A stretch of DNA of 64,000 nucleotides from Branchipolynoe longqiensis (GCA_030323885.1 CM059193.1:94170852-94234851), one strand, 5' to 3'; shown: positions 12,195 through 54,290, counted from the first letter of the stretch. Numbers and translations are program-made. The notes: generated by a model from the letters alone, not told the origin.

Positions 12195-12875
12195 ATGAGT
12201 TGCGATCCTTTACATGACATACAATGTGCTGTCCCTTACATGACATTTTGTTAATAACTCGTGTGCCATCTGTGACATGACATTTTGTTAACTTACATAC
12301 CATTCCTTACATGACATTCTGTTGAGAAATTATGTGCAACCCCCTACATGATCTCACATGTATTATCCCTTACATGACATTTTGTTAATAAACAATTTAA
12401 TAAACAATTTGCATTGTCCCTTACATGACATTTTGTTAATAAACAATTTGCATTGTCCCTACATGACATTTTGTTAATAAACAATTTGCATCGTCTCTTA
12501 CATGACATTTTGTTAATAAGCAATTTGCATTCCCTTACATGACATTTTGTTAATATATGAGTGTGCAGTCATGACATTTTGTTAATAAACCATGAACAGC
12601 CGATCACATGACATCTTGTGACAATATGCATTCCATCACATAACATTTTAATAAACCATGTGTGGTCCATCACATGACATTTTGTTGATAAACCATGTGC
12701 AGTCCATCACATGACATTTTGTTAATAAACCATGAACGGCCGATCACATGACATCTTGTGACGATATGCATTCCATCACATAACATTTCAATAAACCATG
12801 TGTGGTCCATCACATGACATTTTGTTGATAAACCATGTGCAGTCCATCACATGACATTTTGTTAATAAAACCGGA
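12195..12875. repeat. Imperfect tandem repeat, ~37 bp (acatgacattttgttaataaac...), about 17 copies
   Basis: Each unit has catgacattttgtta followed by an AT-rich spacer such as taaacaatttgcattg. A ~105-bp higher-order repeat (gaacagccgatcacatgacatcttgtgac...) occurs twice at about 12590 and 12730. No coding potential. Confidence 0.9.
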
Positions 12876-13089
12876 AGTGAAATGAGTGTAAACATCACCT
12901 CATGTAGCCCTTATTACAGCCAACGCATCATGCAGATCTTTGTTTACTTCCGCCCATTTCATTACCGACACAACAATGACGCTAGATCAAGATGAGAGGA
13001 TTCTTTCACCACGGAGAAACGTGAAAGCTAGGGTGGCGGTGGCGGATAAGTCAGAGTAGACTCAACTGGAGCGATAGTAAGTGCAGTTT

Positions 13090-14207
13090 GTTCTCTCCAA
13101 ACACTTCACGCAGTAACCCCAAAATGCAGAAACTGTATTCATTAGCAACCCAGGTCTAATTCAATGCAAACACCTCAGTCATGCGCAATCGAAGACGCGT
13201 GCGCAAACTTTGCTGGAAAAAAGTATAAAATAGGACAAAATAGGATAAATGTTGCATAACCAAGTGATTTTAAGTTTGTTATATTTGTGTTTTTAGATAA
13301 ATATAGTAGAATATATCAAAACCTAGCCATTTAAAATCAGTTACTTCAGAAAACTAGAGAAGCTCAAAACCATCGGACTATGCACTTTTAATGACTGCCC
13401 CAGTATCAAAGTTTCACAAGGAGGATCAAATACAGGGCTTTGTATTAGATTATATAGCTTTTAACTTCTAGAATTGTAGCGTGCATCAAATAATATTAAT
13501 TCTAGGACACCACAGGAAGTAATCTCATTATCACAGTTGGTAGCAACCCATTCAGGCTATCTGTAATTCTAGCGTTTTAATTATACAGTAACTATCTGTA
13601 GTTGAGAATCTCTCGGCTCCAGGGCAGACTACTTCCTGAGGATTTCCCTCACAGAAACCTGTCGTCAATTGAGTCTTATCACACCTACAGACAATGATAA
13701 CATACATTACTGCTTCTAAACCACTAAACACTCCAAGCTCTTCCCAGCACCCCCCCCCCACCCCCAACAACCACGTCCCACATGCAATATTAGCGTGCTT
13801 TCAGTAACAATATTTTATTTTCTGTTTTTCAGATTAGAAAGTTTGCTTCAGACAAAAATCTTGGCTTTCTTGGATATTTTTATTATATACTTTTTTTTAA
13901 ATCAACATCCTGTTTTGTAAGTACTAATATTTTCAGAACCAATATTTTGCTTTTCAATGCAAATATTTAGTCATTCAGTACTAATATGGTCTATCTCAGT
14001 ACCTATATTTTCTGTTTGTTAGTACTAACATTCAATACACATTCGACTCGATATACCCATAAATGTCGCTAAGAGGCCCAATCAACACCTTGTCAGTACC
14101 GATACTTTGTTTCAGTATCAATATTTCCATTAAGTCAGAACCAATCATTTCAATCACCCAGTAATGAGGTGCACTCACCTCCCTTGGTGAAATGCCACAT
14201 ACACAAG
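13090..14207. other. No gene seen; AT-rich spacer
   Basis: A TTAA MITE scrap at 13310-13395 and a C-tract at 13749-13768. A - strand frame after gtctgtag at 13684 (CDKTQLTTGFCEGNP) looks faintly exon-like but has no partner. Confidence 0.4.
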
Positions 14208-14290
14208 TAGGCGCCTAGGTAGGCTAATGGTTAGGACGTTCACACTGGAATGGTAGAAATGTGGGTTCAAGTCCCGCTGTAGACAGCGTA
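14208..14290 (+). mobile_element. tRNA-like sequence, probably a SINE head
   Basis: taggctaatggttaggacg and gtgggttcaagtcccgct look like A and B boxes, but no clean cloverleaf closes. Similar isolated relics at 7385-7482 (+), 15995-16110 (-) and 46388-46500 (-). Confidence 0.45.
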
Positions 14291-14345
14291 TCCCATTTGT
14301 TTGCTAAATCCCCATGAGAGTGATAATATTTCCAAAATTCAGTAG

Positions 14346-15042
14346 CAATGTTTCCTACTTGTCTGCACCAATGTTTCCCACTTGTCTGTACCAATGTTTC
14401 CTACTTGTCTATACCAATGTTTCCACTTGTCTGTGCCAATGTTTCCTACTTGTTTGTACCAATGTTTCCCGCGTATCTATACCAATGTTTCCCACTTGTC
14501 TGTACCGATGTTTCCTACTTGTTTGTACCAATGTTTCCCAATTGTCTATACCAATGTTTCCCACTTGTCTGTACCAATGGTTCCTACTTGTTTGTACCAA
14601 TGTTTCCCAATTGTCTGTACCAATGTTTCCTACTTGTTTGTACCAATGTTTTTCCGCTTGTCTGCATCAATGTTTTCCGCTTGTTAGTACCAATGTTTTC
14701 CTGCATGTCTGTACCAATGTCTGCTACTTGTCTACACCAATGTTCCCACTTAAAATGTACCAATGATCGCTGCTTGTCTGTACCAATGTTTCCCACTTGT
14801 TTGTAACAATGCTTTCCGCTTGTCTGTACCAATGTTTCCTGCTTGTTTGTACCAATGTTACCCGTTTGTCTTTAAAAATGCTCCCGCTTGTCTGCACCAA
14901 TGTTTTCTGCTTGCCTGTACCAATAATCCCACTTGTCCATACCAATGCTTCCTGCTTGTTAGTACCGATGTTTTTCCGCTTGTCTGTACGAATGCTTCCT
15001 GCTTCTCTGTACCATTTCCCACTTGTCTGTACCAATGTCGTG
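14346..15042. repeat. Satellite of 23-bp units (caatgtttcc.acttgtctgtac), about 30 copies
   Basis: caatgttt recurs every 23 bp (14346, 14369, 14392...), with growing divergence to the right. Frames in both strands stay open through most of the array, giving Cys/Pro- or Gln/Thr-rich ORFs that are repeat by-products. Confidence 0.95.
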
Positions 15043-15078
15043 TTCTTCGTTGACCTGCTCCCAGCTCTATCTGCTCAC

Positions 15079-15141
15079 ACTGATCCACCGCATGTTGCCT
15101 TCCATCACCATCACGGTTCTCTTCTCATCTTGTCCACTCAT
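15079..15141 (-). CDS. Candidate first coding exon of unknown gene
   Basis: ATG opens MSGQDEKRTVMVMEGNMRWIS, 21 codons, directly followed by a gtgagc donor. It sits beside the 23-bp satellite; no partner exon was found. Confidence 0.2.
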
Positions 15142-15641
15142 CTTCAACTAGGTCCTTAAAAGACAATCAAAGAGGAGCATTAACAAACAGGCACCAACAA
15201 ATAAACCAGTCGTAATTCAACATCATAAGTGTTTCAAATACAATCTGTTCTCTTCTTCTTCTACATCCTAGCAACATCTAAGGTCATATCAGGACGGCTA
15301 CAGACTTGTGACAAATGCGACACTCATGGCGACTTTATAGTGCTGCCCCACTGGGAGACCAGACCGCCAGCACCATGACCCGATATCCCACTCAGTCACA
15401 TTAACCCCAGTAATGGTGAGGGATGGGTGGATTTATGGGGTGACATGGAGGGGGAAGGTGGGGTTTCGGGTGATAACTACAAGGTGATTTTGTTGGCGTG
15501 GTCTTTGTGGAATATGGCAGATAGGCAGTGCCAGATACCGCAAAGCATTCAGGACTTCAAGATCTGGTCACCTGATTTCAGCAAGTATTCTTAATGCGTA
15601 TATTCACTATATCTTAACCAAATATTCACATTTTAGAAATA

Positions 15642-15821
15642 CAGTGAACCCCTGTTATAACACAATCATTGGGGTTTATAAAATGTCATCACGAAAACAC
15701 CGGGTTCACGCTAAATCAGGGTTCAGTTTATTGAATTACCTTTGAATTAAGGAATTCTGGGTCCAATGAATCATCGCCTTATATGCATTAAATCAGGCCG
15801 CAGTGCAACGGGGTTTCCCTG
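15642..15821. mobile_element. Tigger-like MITE of a second family (CAGTGAACCCC ends)
   Basis: tacagtgaacccctgttata faces gcaacggggtttccctgta, with TA duplication. A relative with ends gtatgaccccgttataac lies at 38710-38897, and a fragment at 16465-16525. Confidence 0.75.
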
Positions 15822-16849
15822 TATTAACTGTATCTCACTTAGACAAATAGAAATAAAAACCACGGCTTAATGCTCCTCAACAGATAAATTCCCATTTACA
15901 AGCTGGATCAACATGAAATAGTACATTCTGTGACTTCAGAAAAGGAAGGGCCAGGTTTTATTACGTGTAGTATATTTATGAAAATATTATTATAGAACCT
16001 TTTTATATATATATATTGTCCACATGGATTCGAACCAGTAACCCCCAAGCTTGCGTGCTGGGCAGTCTTGGCAGACGGGTTATTAGAGCCGGCCGCGGTA
16101 ACGGGAGTTTGTGGTACTTTCGTTGAGAATTTCAATTGTAGTACATTCTTTCTTTATAACCGGCTTCTACAATTAGTAGCCCCGTCCTGATATGACCTTA
16201 GATGTTGCTAGGACGTAAAACAACAAACAAACAAACAATCTACAATTAGTGACGTGAGTCCAATCATAATTCATTTATACAGTATGACCCCGCACGGTTT
16301 TAGCCAGAGGGTAAAATTTGTTACCCTTAAATTTTCTGATGGTACGACTCTGTACCCTCAAATTGTTGGGATAATTTTGTTTAAAGGTTCTTCAAGGAGC
16401 CTGAGACAACAAAGCCTCCACCCCCCAGCATTCTGCATACACTCAAATTATTTTCTGGTGGAAACCCTGCCCCGTTATAACACGATCACTCAGGTCCATA
16501 TAATGCGATCGCGAACAATTAGGTTGATCATAATAATTAATTTTACTTTAGTTTACTATTATTTTTAAGGGTTTACGTTGGAGAGAATTGAAGTGAAAAC
16601 ATACCAGATTAACTTTGGCATGCACACGGAAATCCTGGATATCATACTCATAGGCCTCACCAGTGATAGGTTCACCAGTCAGAGTTTTGGCGTGCTTGCC
16701 AAAAATAATTTAGCATGTTTACACTTTAAATATCTCAAAAGTTAGCCATTTAAAATCAGTCATTTCAAACTAAAGTAAGGTAGATTATAACGACTGACCT
16801 AATATATTTATCTCAGAAAATGTCAGAAACTGAAAACATCGGACTATGC

Positions 16850-18150
16850 GGCTTTAAGGACTTGAGCCGAACTGAACAATGCATCGACCTTACAAAAGTG
16901 CCCAATTCACCCTATATTTGTAAACAGTTGAGTACAACCAATCAGAAGGACTTGAGCCGGGACTGCATTGACTTACAAGTGCCAATTCACCCTTACGTAA
17001 ACAGAAGTGCCCACAGACTTCAGCCCCTGATACATATTGCATCATACTCATAAGGCCTCACCTATTGTACAGTTTACACCAATCAGAAGGACTTGAGCCG
17101 AGCTGAACAATGCATCAACCTTACAAAAGTGCCCAAATTAGCCTATTTGTAAACAGTTGAGTACAACCAATCAGAAGGACTTGAGCCGAGCTGAACAATG
17201 CATCAACCTTACAAAAGTGCCCAATTCACCTATATTTGTAAACAGTTGAGTACAACCAATCAGAAGGACTTGAGCCGAGCTGAACAATGCATCGACCTTA
17301 CAAAAGTGCCCAATTCACCCTATATTTGTAAACAGTTGAGTACAACCAATCAGAAGGACTTGAGCCGAGCTGAACAATGCATCGACCTTACAAAAGTGCC
17401 CAATTCACCCTATATTTGTAAACAGTTGAGTACAACCAATCAGAAGGACTTGAGCCGAGCTGAACAATGCATCGACCTTACAAAAGTGCCCAATTCACCC
17501 TATATTTGTAAACAGTTGAGTACAACCAATCAGAAGGACTTGAGCCGAGCTGAACAATGCATCGACCTTACAAAAGTGCCCAATTCACCCTATATTTGTA
17601 AACAGTTGAGTACAACCAATCAGAAGGACTTGAGCCGAGCTGAACAATGCATCAACCTTACAAAAGTGCCCAATTCACCCTATATTTGTAAACAGTTGAG
17701 TACAACCAATCAGAAGGACTTGAGCCGAACTGAACAATGCATCAACCTTACAAAAGTGCCCAATTCACCCTATATTTGTAAACAGTTGAGTACAACCAAT
17801 CAGAAGGACTTGAGCCGAGCTGAACAATGCATCGACCTTACAAAAGTGCCCAATTCACCCTATATTTGTAAACAGTTGAGTACAACCAATCAGAAGGACT
17901 TGAGCCGAGCTGAACAATGCATCGACCTTACAAAAGTGCCCAATTCACCCTATATTTGTAAACAGTTGAGTACAACCAATCAGAAGGACTTGAGCCGAGC
18001 TGAACAATGCATCGACCTTACAAAAGTGCCCAATTCACCCTATATTTGTAAACAGTTGAGTACAACCAATCAGAAGGACTTGAGCCGAGCTGAACAATGC
18101 ATCAACCTTACAAAAGTGCCCAATTCACCCTATATTTGTAAATAGTTGCG
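16850..18150. repeat. Satellite of 90-bp units, about 14 copies
   Basis: Units run tgaacaatgcatcgacctta ... ttgtaaacagttgagta ... ccaatcagaaggacttgag. From 17198 the copies are nearly identical and the exact 90-bp period (30 codons) keeps a 315-codon frame open on the + strand. Each unit holds ACCAATCAG, an NF-Y-type CCAAT box, and TGTAAACA, a forkhead-type site. The first two or three units are diverged and truncated. Confidence 0.95.
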
Positions 18151-18256
18151 TAGAACCAATCAGACCCCAGTTTCTATTTATTTAATGTGGCTTTACTTTC
18201 AGTCACGACTTTATTAAAAATGTGCTTTCCGATTGCGTGTCATTCTATTAAGGTTA

Positions 18257-18331
18257 CTATTTGTTGAATTGTGTACAACATTCCACCACTTCCTCGCCGG
18301 TCCCCAGGTTCATGATCACTGGTCTGCAGTC
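18257..18331 (-). CDS. Candidate terminal exon of unknown gene
   Basis: After ...ctattgcaag the - strand reads DCRPVIMNLGTGEEVVECCT and stops at 18257. The codon pattern looks exon-like, but the pyrimidine tract is poor and no partner exon was found. Confidence 0.2.
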   Translation of the reverse strand, partial: DCRPVIMNLGTGEEVVECCTQFNK

Positions 18332-18639
18332 CTTGCAATAGCGTCAGTGAAATATAGCGTTATTCATGACCAAAAAGCCACAATGACAACGCGCTGATGG
18401 TCTTGATGGGTATAATGCCACTGCTGAGAACCTTGCTTCTGCTAGTATTTAATTCTTTTTAACAAACCCGTATGAAGTCCACAGTGCAGGACCCCCGCAG
18501 TGATAGAAATAAGCAAAGTTTTTCACTGTCTGGTGTGATTTTTACTTGTCTGCCTGAATTTTCACTTTTCCGCATTGCCATGATTATTAGTGGCTAAAAC
18601 TCTTTAACTGGTTAATGGTAAATTAATCCTAGTGTCTAA

Positions 18640-19012
18640 TAAGTGTCATTGGTCTCCGGGAAAAAAAGTGGAAATGCTGACATTCTCCCATAGGTTTAGC
18701 ATTGTCAGGGAATCGCGGAAAAATACCAGATGTCAGGTCTCAACTGGCCTTGTTGTGATTGCATTATCGCCCATATCTAACAGTTTCTTGTTTAGGTTTT
18801 ATGTTCTAACTACATCTAAGGTCATATAACAGGGATTAAAGTGATCTCCGGGAAAAAACCGGAAATGCTGATATTCTCCGATAGGTTTAACACTGTCAGG
18901 GAATCACTGAAAATTACCGGAAGTCGTGTTTCATATATATTGGTATACGCTGATAGTGCTGCGCCGTTTGAAGCATGTATAGTAGTAGTATACGCTGATA
19001 GTAGGTATCCCA
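18640..19012. mobile_element. Two truncated hAT-like MITE copies in tandem
   Basis: ggtctccgggaaaaaaagtg at 18652 and gatctccgggaaaaaaccgg at 18842 both start the family's 5' half; neither has the 3' end. Confidence 0.7.
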
Positions 19013-19504
19013 ATTCAGGTCACCCGAGGGACTGGAATCGGGTCAATTCATCAACAGAAAGGGTGTTTTCAAACCTCTCCACTATGCACAATTATTGTTG
19101 TATTAAATAAAGAAATATACCAATTTGAAGCGTAAAAGGTGTTCTTTCATTCAGTACTAATCTAATTTGTGTATATTAATGTATTGTACATGCTACTGAG
19201 CATTTAAAAGTTAGTTTGTTGCAGTGAATCGCGATTCACACTGCCATATTTTGAGTGGCATTCTCAGGGTTGAAAACACCTCTGCAGTTTTGAGGTGGTG
19301 CTCTCTGGTGGTTATAAGCATGAACTATCTGGTACCAGGATATGATAGTAGACATTCTAAGCTTTAGTTTAGTATAAAATTTGATGGGTGTTTTACTGAA
19401 TGTCCTAATACACGATAACACGGTTTGGCCTTATATGGGCATGTCCTAATTTCGCGAGAACGAGGCCACTTCCGGTTATAGGTAAACAAAGCCTGATAGC
19501 CTTG

Positions 19505-20120
19505 AGTTTGCCGGAACGCACAGTGCAAAACGTCAGTTTTATTCAAAATTAATAGAAATCCAGAACCCTAACCATATCAATTTAATATAATCTTTTTGTT
19601 AAACATGTTTTCTATATGTATTCCAATTAGTTAGTTTCTAGGTAGTGTAGTTTTAGAGATATTTAACGTTTTCTGTATGAAGATTGCTCACTGCCATTGA
19701 CAATGCATTGCCGCGATTGCGTTTGCCGGTACGCGCAGTGTAAACCGTTAGTTTTATTCAAAATTAAGAGAAATCCAGAACTCTAACCATGTCAGTGTAA
19801 TATAATCTTTTCGGTAACTATGTTTTCTATGTGTGCACCAAGCGATTTGTTTCTAGGTGGTATAGTTTTAGAGATATTTCACTTTTTCTGTATGAAGATT
19901 GCTCACGACCATTGACAATGCATTGAGTTTGCCGGTACGTGCAATGCAAAACGTTAGTTTTATTCAAAATTAATAGAAATCGAGAACCCTAACCATATCA
20001 ATTTAATATAATCTTTTTGTTAAACATGTTTTCTATGTGTATTCCAATTAGTTTGTTTCTTAGTGGTGTGCTTTTAGAGATATTTAACTTTTTCTGTATG
20101 AAGAATGCTCACTGCCACAC
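19505..20120. mobile_element. Reversed relative of the 2960-3750 element, three ~205-bp repeats
   Basis: Blocks with agaaatccagaaccctaacc, aacatgttttctatatgt and tgtatgaagattgctcac recur three times. They are reverse complements of the repeats at 3049-3680. The surrounding taaacaaagcctgatag also matches mirrored flanks there. Confidence 0.8.
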
Positions 20121-20339
20121 TGGTGATACTGCCATGTGCTTTTGTGTACCTGCAAACAGGAATTGGGTCAAGATGGCCGCCAAACCGTGTTTAGGTGTAT
20201 CATTAATTTACTTCAAAATTACCAAAAGTTTAAAGCATCACCAATAAATGTCTTTTAAAAATATCCAAGGAATTTTTATACCAGTCAAGATCATTTTGAG
20301 AACTTTAAAGTGATATAATTTTCAAATACGTGGTGATCT

Positions 20340-21690
20340 CCAGCACAGTGCGCAGATACTTTTTTCAACCAGTGGATGACTCCCGGTCAGGCTACAAATG
20401 GCAGCACATGTTGTCAGTACAACTTCCCCAACACTGAGCAGCAAAATGGATAATTCTTCATCATTTTGGGATACTATACATAAGGAAATAGGTAGGAAAT
20501 GTTTTATTACTATATGTTTACATATTGTGGTTAATAGAATTGTGCATTTTATTAATATTTTGGTGGTAATTAGACAAATAAAATCGGCGAATATTTCGGG
20601 AGTGTGAAAAACGGCCGTTTTTCCGATTGTTAGCACAACTTTAGACACTATGTTGTCTATGAACAGCCTTTCAAAAACACATGAAACAAATATCCTAAGT
20701 TTGTCATATATTTGTCTTAAATCCTAGCTAAAACTCAGGATGTTGGAGTAATTATTTTGTAAGATTTAACAGCATTTTTGGAGTAAGATCAGGCATAATA
20801 CAAGATTGCAAATGGCGCCGATTTCTGGGCGATATTGTAAGGATTTCCATACACCCAGTAGGGGCCTACAATACAGATTAGTGCAGTTTATTAATATTTT
20901 GCTGGTAATTAATATTTTGTTGGTAATTAGACACATAAAATCGGCAAATATTTCGGGAGTGTGAAAAACGGCCGTTTTCAGATCGGTAGCACAACTTTAG
21001 ATAGGTGACCCAGTAAAATTTTCAAATTATTCCAAACATTCAAATTATAATTTCATTGGAAGCTCCAATGAATCAAAAGCAATATGCTTTTTGAATTTTT
21101 AAGATATTCCAAAAATTGAATGAGATATGTGCATTTGAAGTTTGTTGAAGTTAAGATTTTTTGTATTAGCTAATGCACTAGAGAAGTGCCTTATTTAGGG
21201 TGCATAATAGTAGGCTGTGTTATATGAGTCACTCACCCAAGCCATAAAATTCTGACCTTGACTAGCATAGAGAATCCAGTAAAAGCTGCCTGACACCAAC
21301 TTTTGGCTGCCAGATTTGAGAGTTGCGATTCCAGTTGTAGTCATTGTAAGACCATTTTTAGGAAGAAAAAATGCTAAAGTTTCACATTCTCATAGTTAAC
21401 ATGGACATTCCTGACAGTCTTACCTCTGATTTCTGCATCTGAAGATTTGAATGGCTTAGTAAACTGCCTTTCAAATGTCCTACAACACTGAAAATAGTCT
21501 CTATCTGTGCCTAAGTCTGTTGTGCTTCAAAAACGGATGTAGCAGTGAATGCAGTGTGCCTATGATTCATGTGTGGTGCCGTTTTTCGACATGACTGTAC
21601 AGCTCAGAAGGGCGCAAGAAGTTGTACAAGTTTTATAGGCCCGGCGACAGTGGCGCTCCCCGCGGATTCTGGGGTACCTACTTTAGACAC
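20340..21690. repeat. Repeat-rich unit with an internal ~340-bp duplication; part reversed at 50190-50660
   Basis: tcgg.gaatatttcgggagtg occurs at 20585 and 20942. The segment 21237-21686 (agagaatccagtaaaagctg ... ggcgacagtggcgctcccc) is the reverse complement of 50192-50650. This is a dispersed element of unknown class. Confidence 0.75.
20398..20492 (+). CDS. Candidate first exon of unknown gene
   Basis: ATG opens MAAHVVSTTSPTLSSKMD and runs about 31 codons to a gtagga donor after KEI. The one-base phase would fit the acceptor at 21873 (tttttgcag), giving DDEVLSLLRLE, but a MITE fragment cuts that exon at ~21915. It could be a transposon ORF. Not recognised; low confidence. Confidence 0.22.
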
Positions 21691-21914
21691 TATGTTCCAC
21701 ACCTTGGTAGCCATTTCCATAATTTAGTCTTACCATGACTTTACAAACAAGTTATGTACATGATCATTACATGTACACATTAATGTACATAAATTATTTT
21801 ATATTACCAATATTTATTACCAAATCGAGATTAAAATGTATTTTCAGTCACTTAGACAACATTTTTATTTTTGCAGATGATGAAGTTCTGTCTCTCCTGC
21901 GTTTGGAGTATTTA

Positions 21915-22175
21915 TTAGTGGTATAAGCTGCTAGTGCTGCGGCATCTGCACCACGTATTAGTATAGATCTACGCTGATGGTGCTGCAGAATTGAAAAATC
22001 CCGGAAATCCGCGCAAACGCGGAGATATTTCATCCCTGATATAAGAACGGGATTCGAACCATCCAACTGTTGTCATATACATCCCATCTTTTCGAACTTT
22101 GTTTAATGTTAATCGGTGGATATAAGAAATCCCGGAAATCCGCGGAACCACGGAGGTCTTTCATCTCTGCATGTA
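21915..22175. mobile_element. hAT-like MITE 3' fragments
   Basis: gctgctagtgctgcggcatc ... gagatatttcatccctg (to 22039), and a second 3' end ggaaatccgcggaa...ggaggtctttcatctctg (to about 22168). Confidence 0.7.
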
Positions 22176-23009
22176 CCCGGCTAACTTTAAATAACATGAT
22201 TTTCAGTTCAAAATTGGCACTTGTCCAGCAGAAAGGTTCAAGCCATATTCTGCTTGTCCAGGCCTACTCTCACTTGGCTCGGACAAGTGGACATGCCTTA
22301 TTTCGAACGCTGCCCCACTACCCCTCCATCCGCCTATTGCGGAGACCAAGAGGACCTGGCAGGGCAGGGTGGGGAGCAAACCGGAAGTGACATATTAAAC
22401 AGTCATTAAATATGAGTCATTGGTGTGGAAAATCAGGGGGGGTTTGCCATTTCTGAGCCTGCCAAGGTCTCACAACGGTCAATTTTAACCACTGCAATTT
22501 AAAACCCACACATGAAATCTTCCACCAAAAAGCCAGTAAATATCCAGGATCGAACAGAGTGAGGGAGCTGTGGGGGATTGGGGGAGGATTGGGAGGCAGA
22601 GGCATTGAAAAGTAATAAATATTTGACATATGCAACAATTGCAGAAAGTTGCAGAAATATATCAAGTCAAGCTACTTACTTAAGATTAATAAAAGCCAAA
22701 CAAAGAGTTCACCTGCACCAAAGGAAAGAGTAACGTGTAAAGCACCCGGGGTGTAACAAACATTGGAATCTGTCCAGCGGCTTTCCGAGATGGCATACCG
22801 GGATGCGAACATACTCAGGGATGCAAGTGTCGACATTTATAACCAACCCACAAGACAGACTTCAATTAGTATTTAGAATCCACCGTCTAGGCTCACCATA
22901 CCAGCCAACCCCTTTCATTTTTGTAATTTAATCAAATTAATTTTTTTAAACACACAAAAATCTAATTAGTTGCATCCCTGCATATTTAGGAGGTAGATAA
23001 TATAAACAT
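22176..23009. other. Downstream flank of YIPF3, no gene seen
   Basis: Likely contains the YIPF3 3' UTR just left of 23010; no clear AATAAA was found near the stop, only an ATTAAA-type variant around 22926. The rest is unassigned. Confidence 0.4.
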
Positions 23010-53088
<30,079 letters not shown>

Positions 53089-53390
53089 GTTGGCTATTTT
53101 GATGCCTAGTTATAGTAGTTGGTGCGGCTGAATAATATTGCCCAATTCAAGTCCTATGATTATGATATAGGAATCTCTTGAATGGAAATATTTATATCCT
53201 TTTATTCTAATAATAACCGATATGAGAGGGTAATAAATCGTTCGATATATATTTAATTTGGGTATATAGAAAACATAACATGTAATATGTGTTACGAGGC
53301 AAATCGCTCAAGCTGGTAGCCAGCAGGTACAACGTAAACATACCATAAGCATATGGCGGACAGCTCTAGGTTACGTGGACTCAGATCGTG

Positions 53391-53399
53391 ACTTTCCCG
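53391..53399 (+). promoter_or_regulatory. E2F-like site (tttcccgcc) upstream of YIPF3
   Basis: It lies about 300 bp upstream of the YIPF3 start codon in a slightly GC-richer patch. It matches the E2F core TTTSSCGC. No TATA box is obvious. Function is inference only. Confidence 0.25.
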
Positions 53400-53631
53400 C
53401 CAGATAGCAGCACGACAGGAGCACTGCCCTCTTTTGAATAAAATCTAAAGTAGATTTTCGCGCGCTGTTCATCTACGGTTAAGATATCAAGCCTCACCAA
53501 AAGTATGCTTACCACTAGTCAACACTAAGACCAATGTGCTCCTTATCATCCAAGTCATTATTCAACATGTTTTGACAAATGCCTCTGCAACCAGAACAAG
53601 CAGACAAATATTCCAGTCCCTGTCCACGGCA

Positions 53632-53835
53632 CCTGTGAAAGTACGTCTGAACCCTTTGACTTCTGGATGCTGAATGGTTTATTCACGGCCCAGGGCTCGC
53701 TGAACCCGCCGGCTAAACTTTCCATGACGTCATCTCATTTACATAATCCTTTGTCCAAACCTTTGCATCTCATTATCATACATTAGCCACCTGCCTATAC
53801 GTCTATTACGCATATATCACAGCACCCACAGTATA
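53632..53835. repeat. Dispersed repeat carrying a perfect CRE, second copy at 2580-2760
   Basis: Both copies share the tgaatggtttattcacg, agggctcgctgaac, ccggctaaactttcc and catctcatttaca blocks in the same order. This copy holds TGACGTCA at 53725-53732, about 640 bp upstream of the YIPF3 start; the copy at 2580 reads tgatgtca there. No coding capacity is seen. Confidence 0.6.
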
Positions 53836-53904
53836 ATATCCCACAGCATGTCTTGCAGGTGTATATCACAATATCGAGAAGTGATTAAGGGGCAGGGCCA
53901 AAGT

Positions 53905-54290
53905 CCGAGTTCACTGGTTTCAATCTTCCTTCAGAAAGCTTCCCACCCCAATCTTCAGCCTGCACAGTATTTCCCTGACATTGTTGGACCTGATGGAACA
54001 CTCGATCTGAGGCTGTGATATTTTATTGCTGAAGACGTTGATGGCAACATGTTGGGGTGGATGGCCTTTTTTTATGGTGGTGACTAGCTCTTGGAAGTGC
54101 TGATATCTCATGGATGTAGGATCACATCCCAGGAAGGCATGACTGAAAAGGATATTCCTTCAGAAGTGCTCCTCGAGTTTGTTTCTTATTGACTTAACTC
54201 ATATACATCTGAGGGCTGCTCCTTTCTTTTGTTGAGGTCGGAAGTAGATATTGTGCTTGTTTCCATCAGCAAGATGAATCAGGAGAACAA
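53905..54290 (-). pseudogene. Relic of a repeated invertebrate protein with a FLHAF.GCD.TS motif
   Basis: The - strand reads ADGNKHNIYFRPQQKKGAAL, then after stops ILFSHAFLGCDPTSMRY and VFSNKISQPQIE. This resembles the HAF.GCDTTS block of a multi-copy, transposon-associated protein family whose aspartates suggest a PIN/FEN-like nuclease fold. At least two stops interrupt it. Assignment is from memory of the motif only. Confidence 0.45.

Noticed and set aside
13552..13684. Exon on the - strand (CDKTQLTTGFCEGNP...)
   Set aside because: The acceptor is acceptable, but no partner exon with a matching phase and no family were found.
14208..14290. Functional tRNA gene
   Set aside because: Box-like motifs are present but the acceptor stem and anticodon arm do not pair; a SINE head is more likely.
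14314..15159. Overlapping Cys-rich ORFs on the + strand
   Set aside because: They follow the 23-bp satellite in every frame.
17198..18145. 315-codon + strand ORF of identical 30-residue repeats
   Set aside because: The 90-bp unit length explains the open frame; no signal, splice site or family supports a protein.
16850..18150. CRISPR-like array
   Set aside because: Units are contiguous without unique spacers and the setting is eukaryotic.
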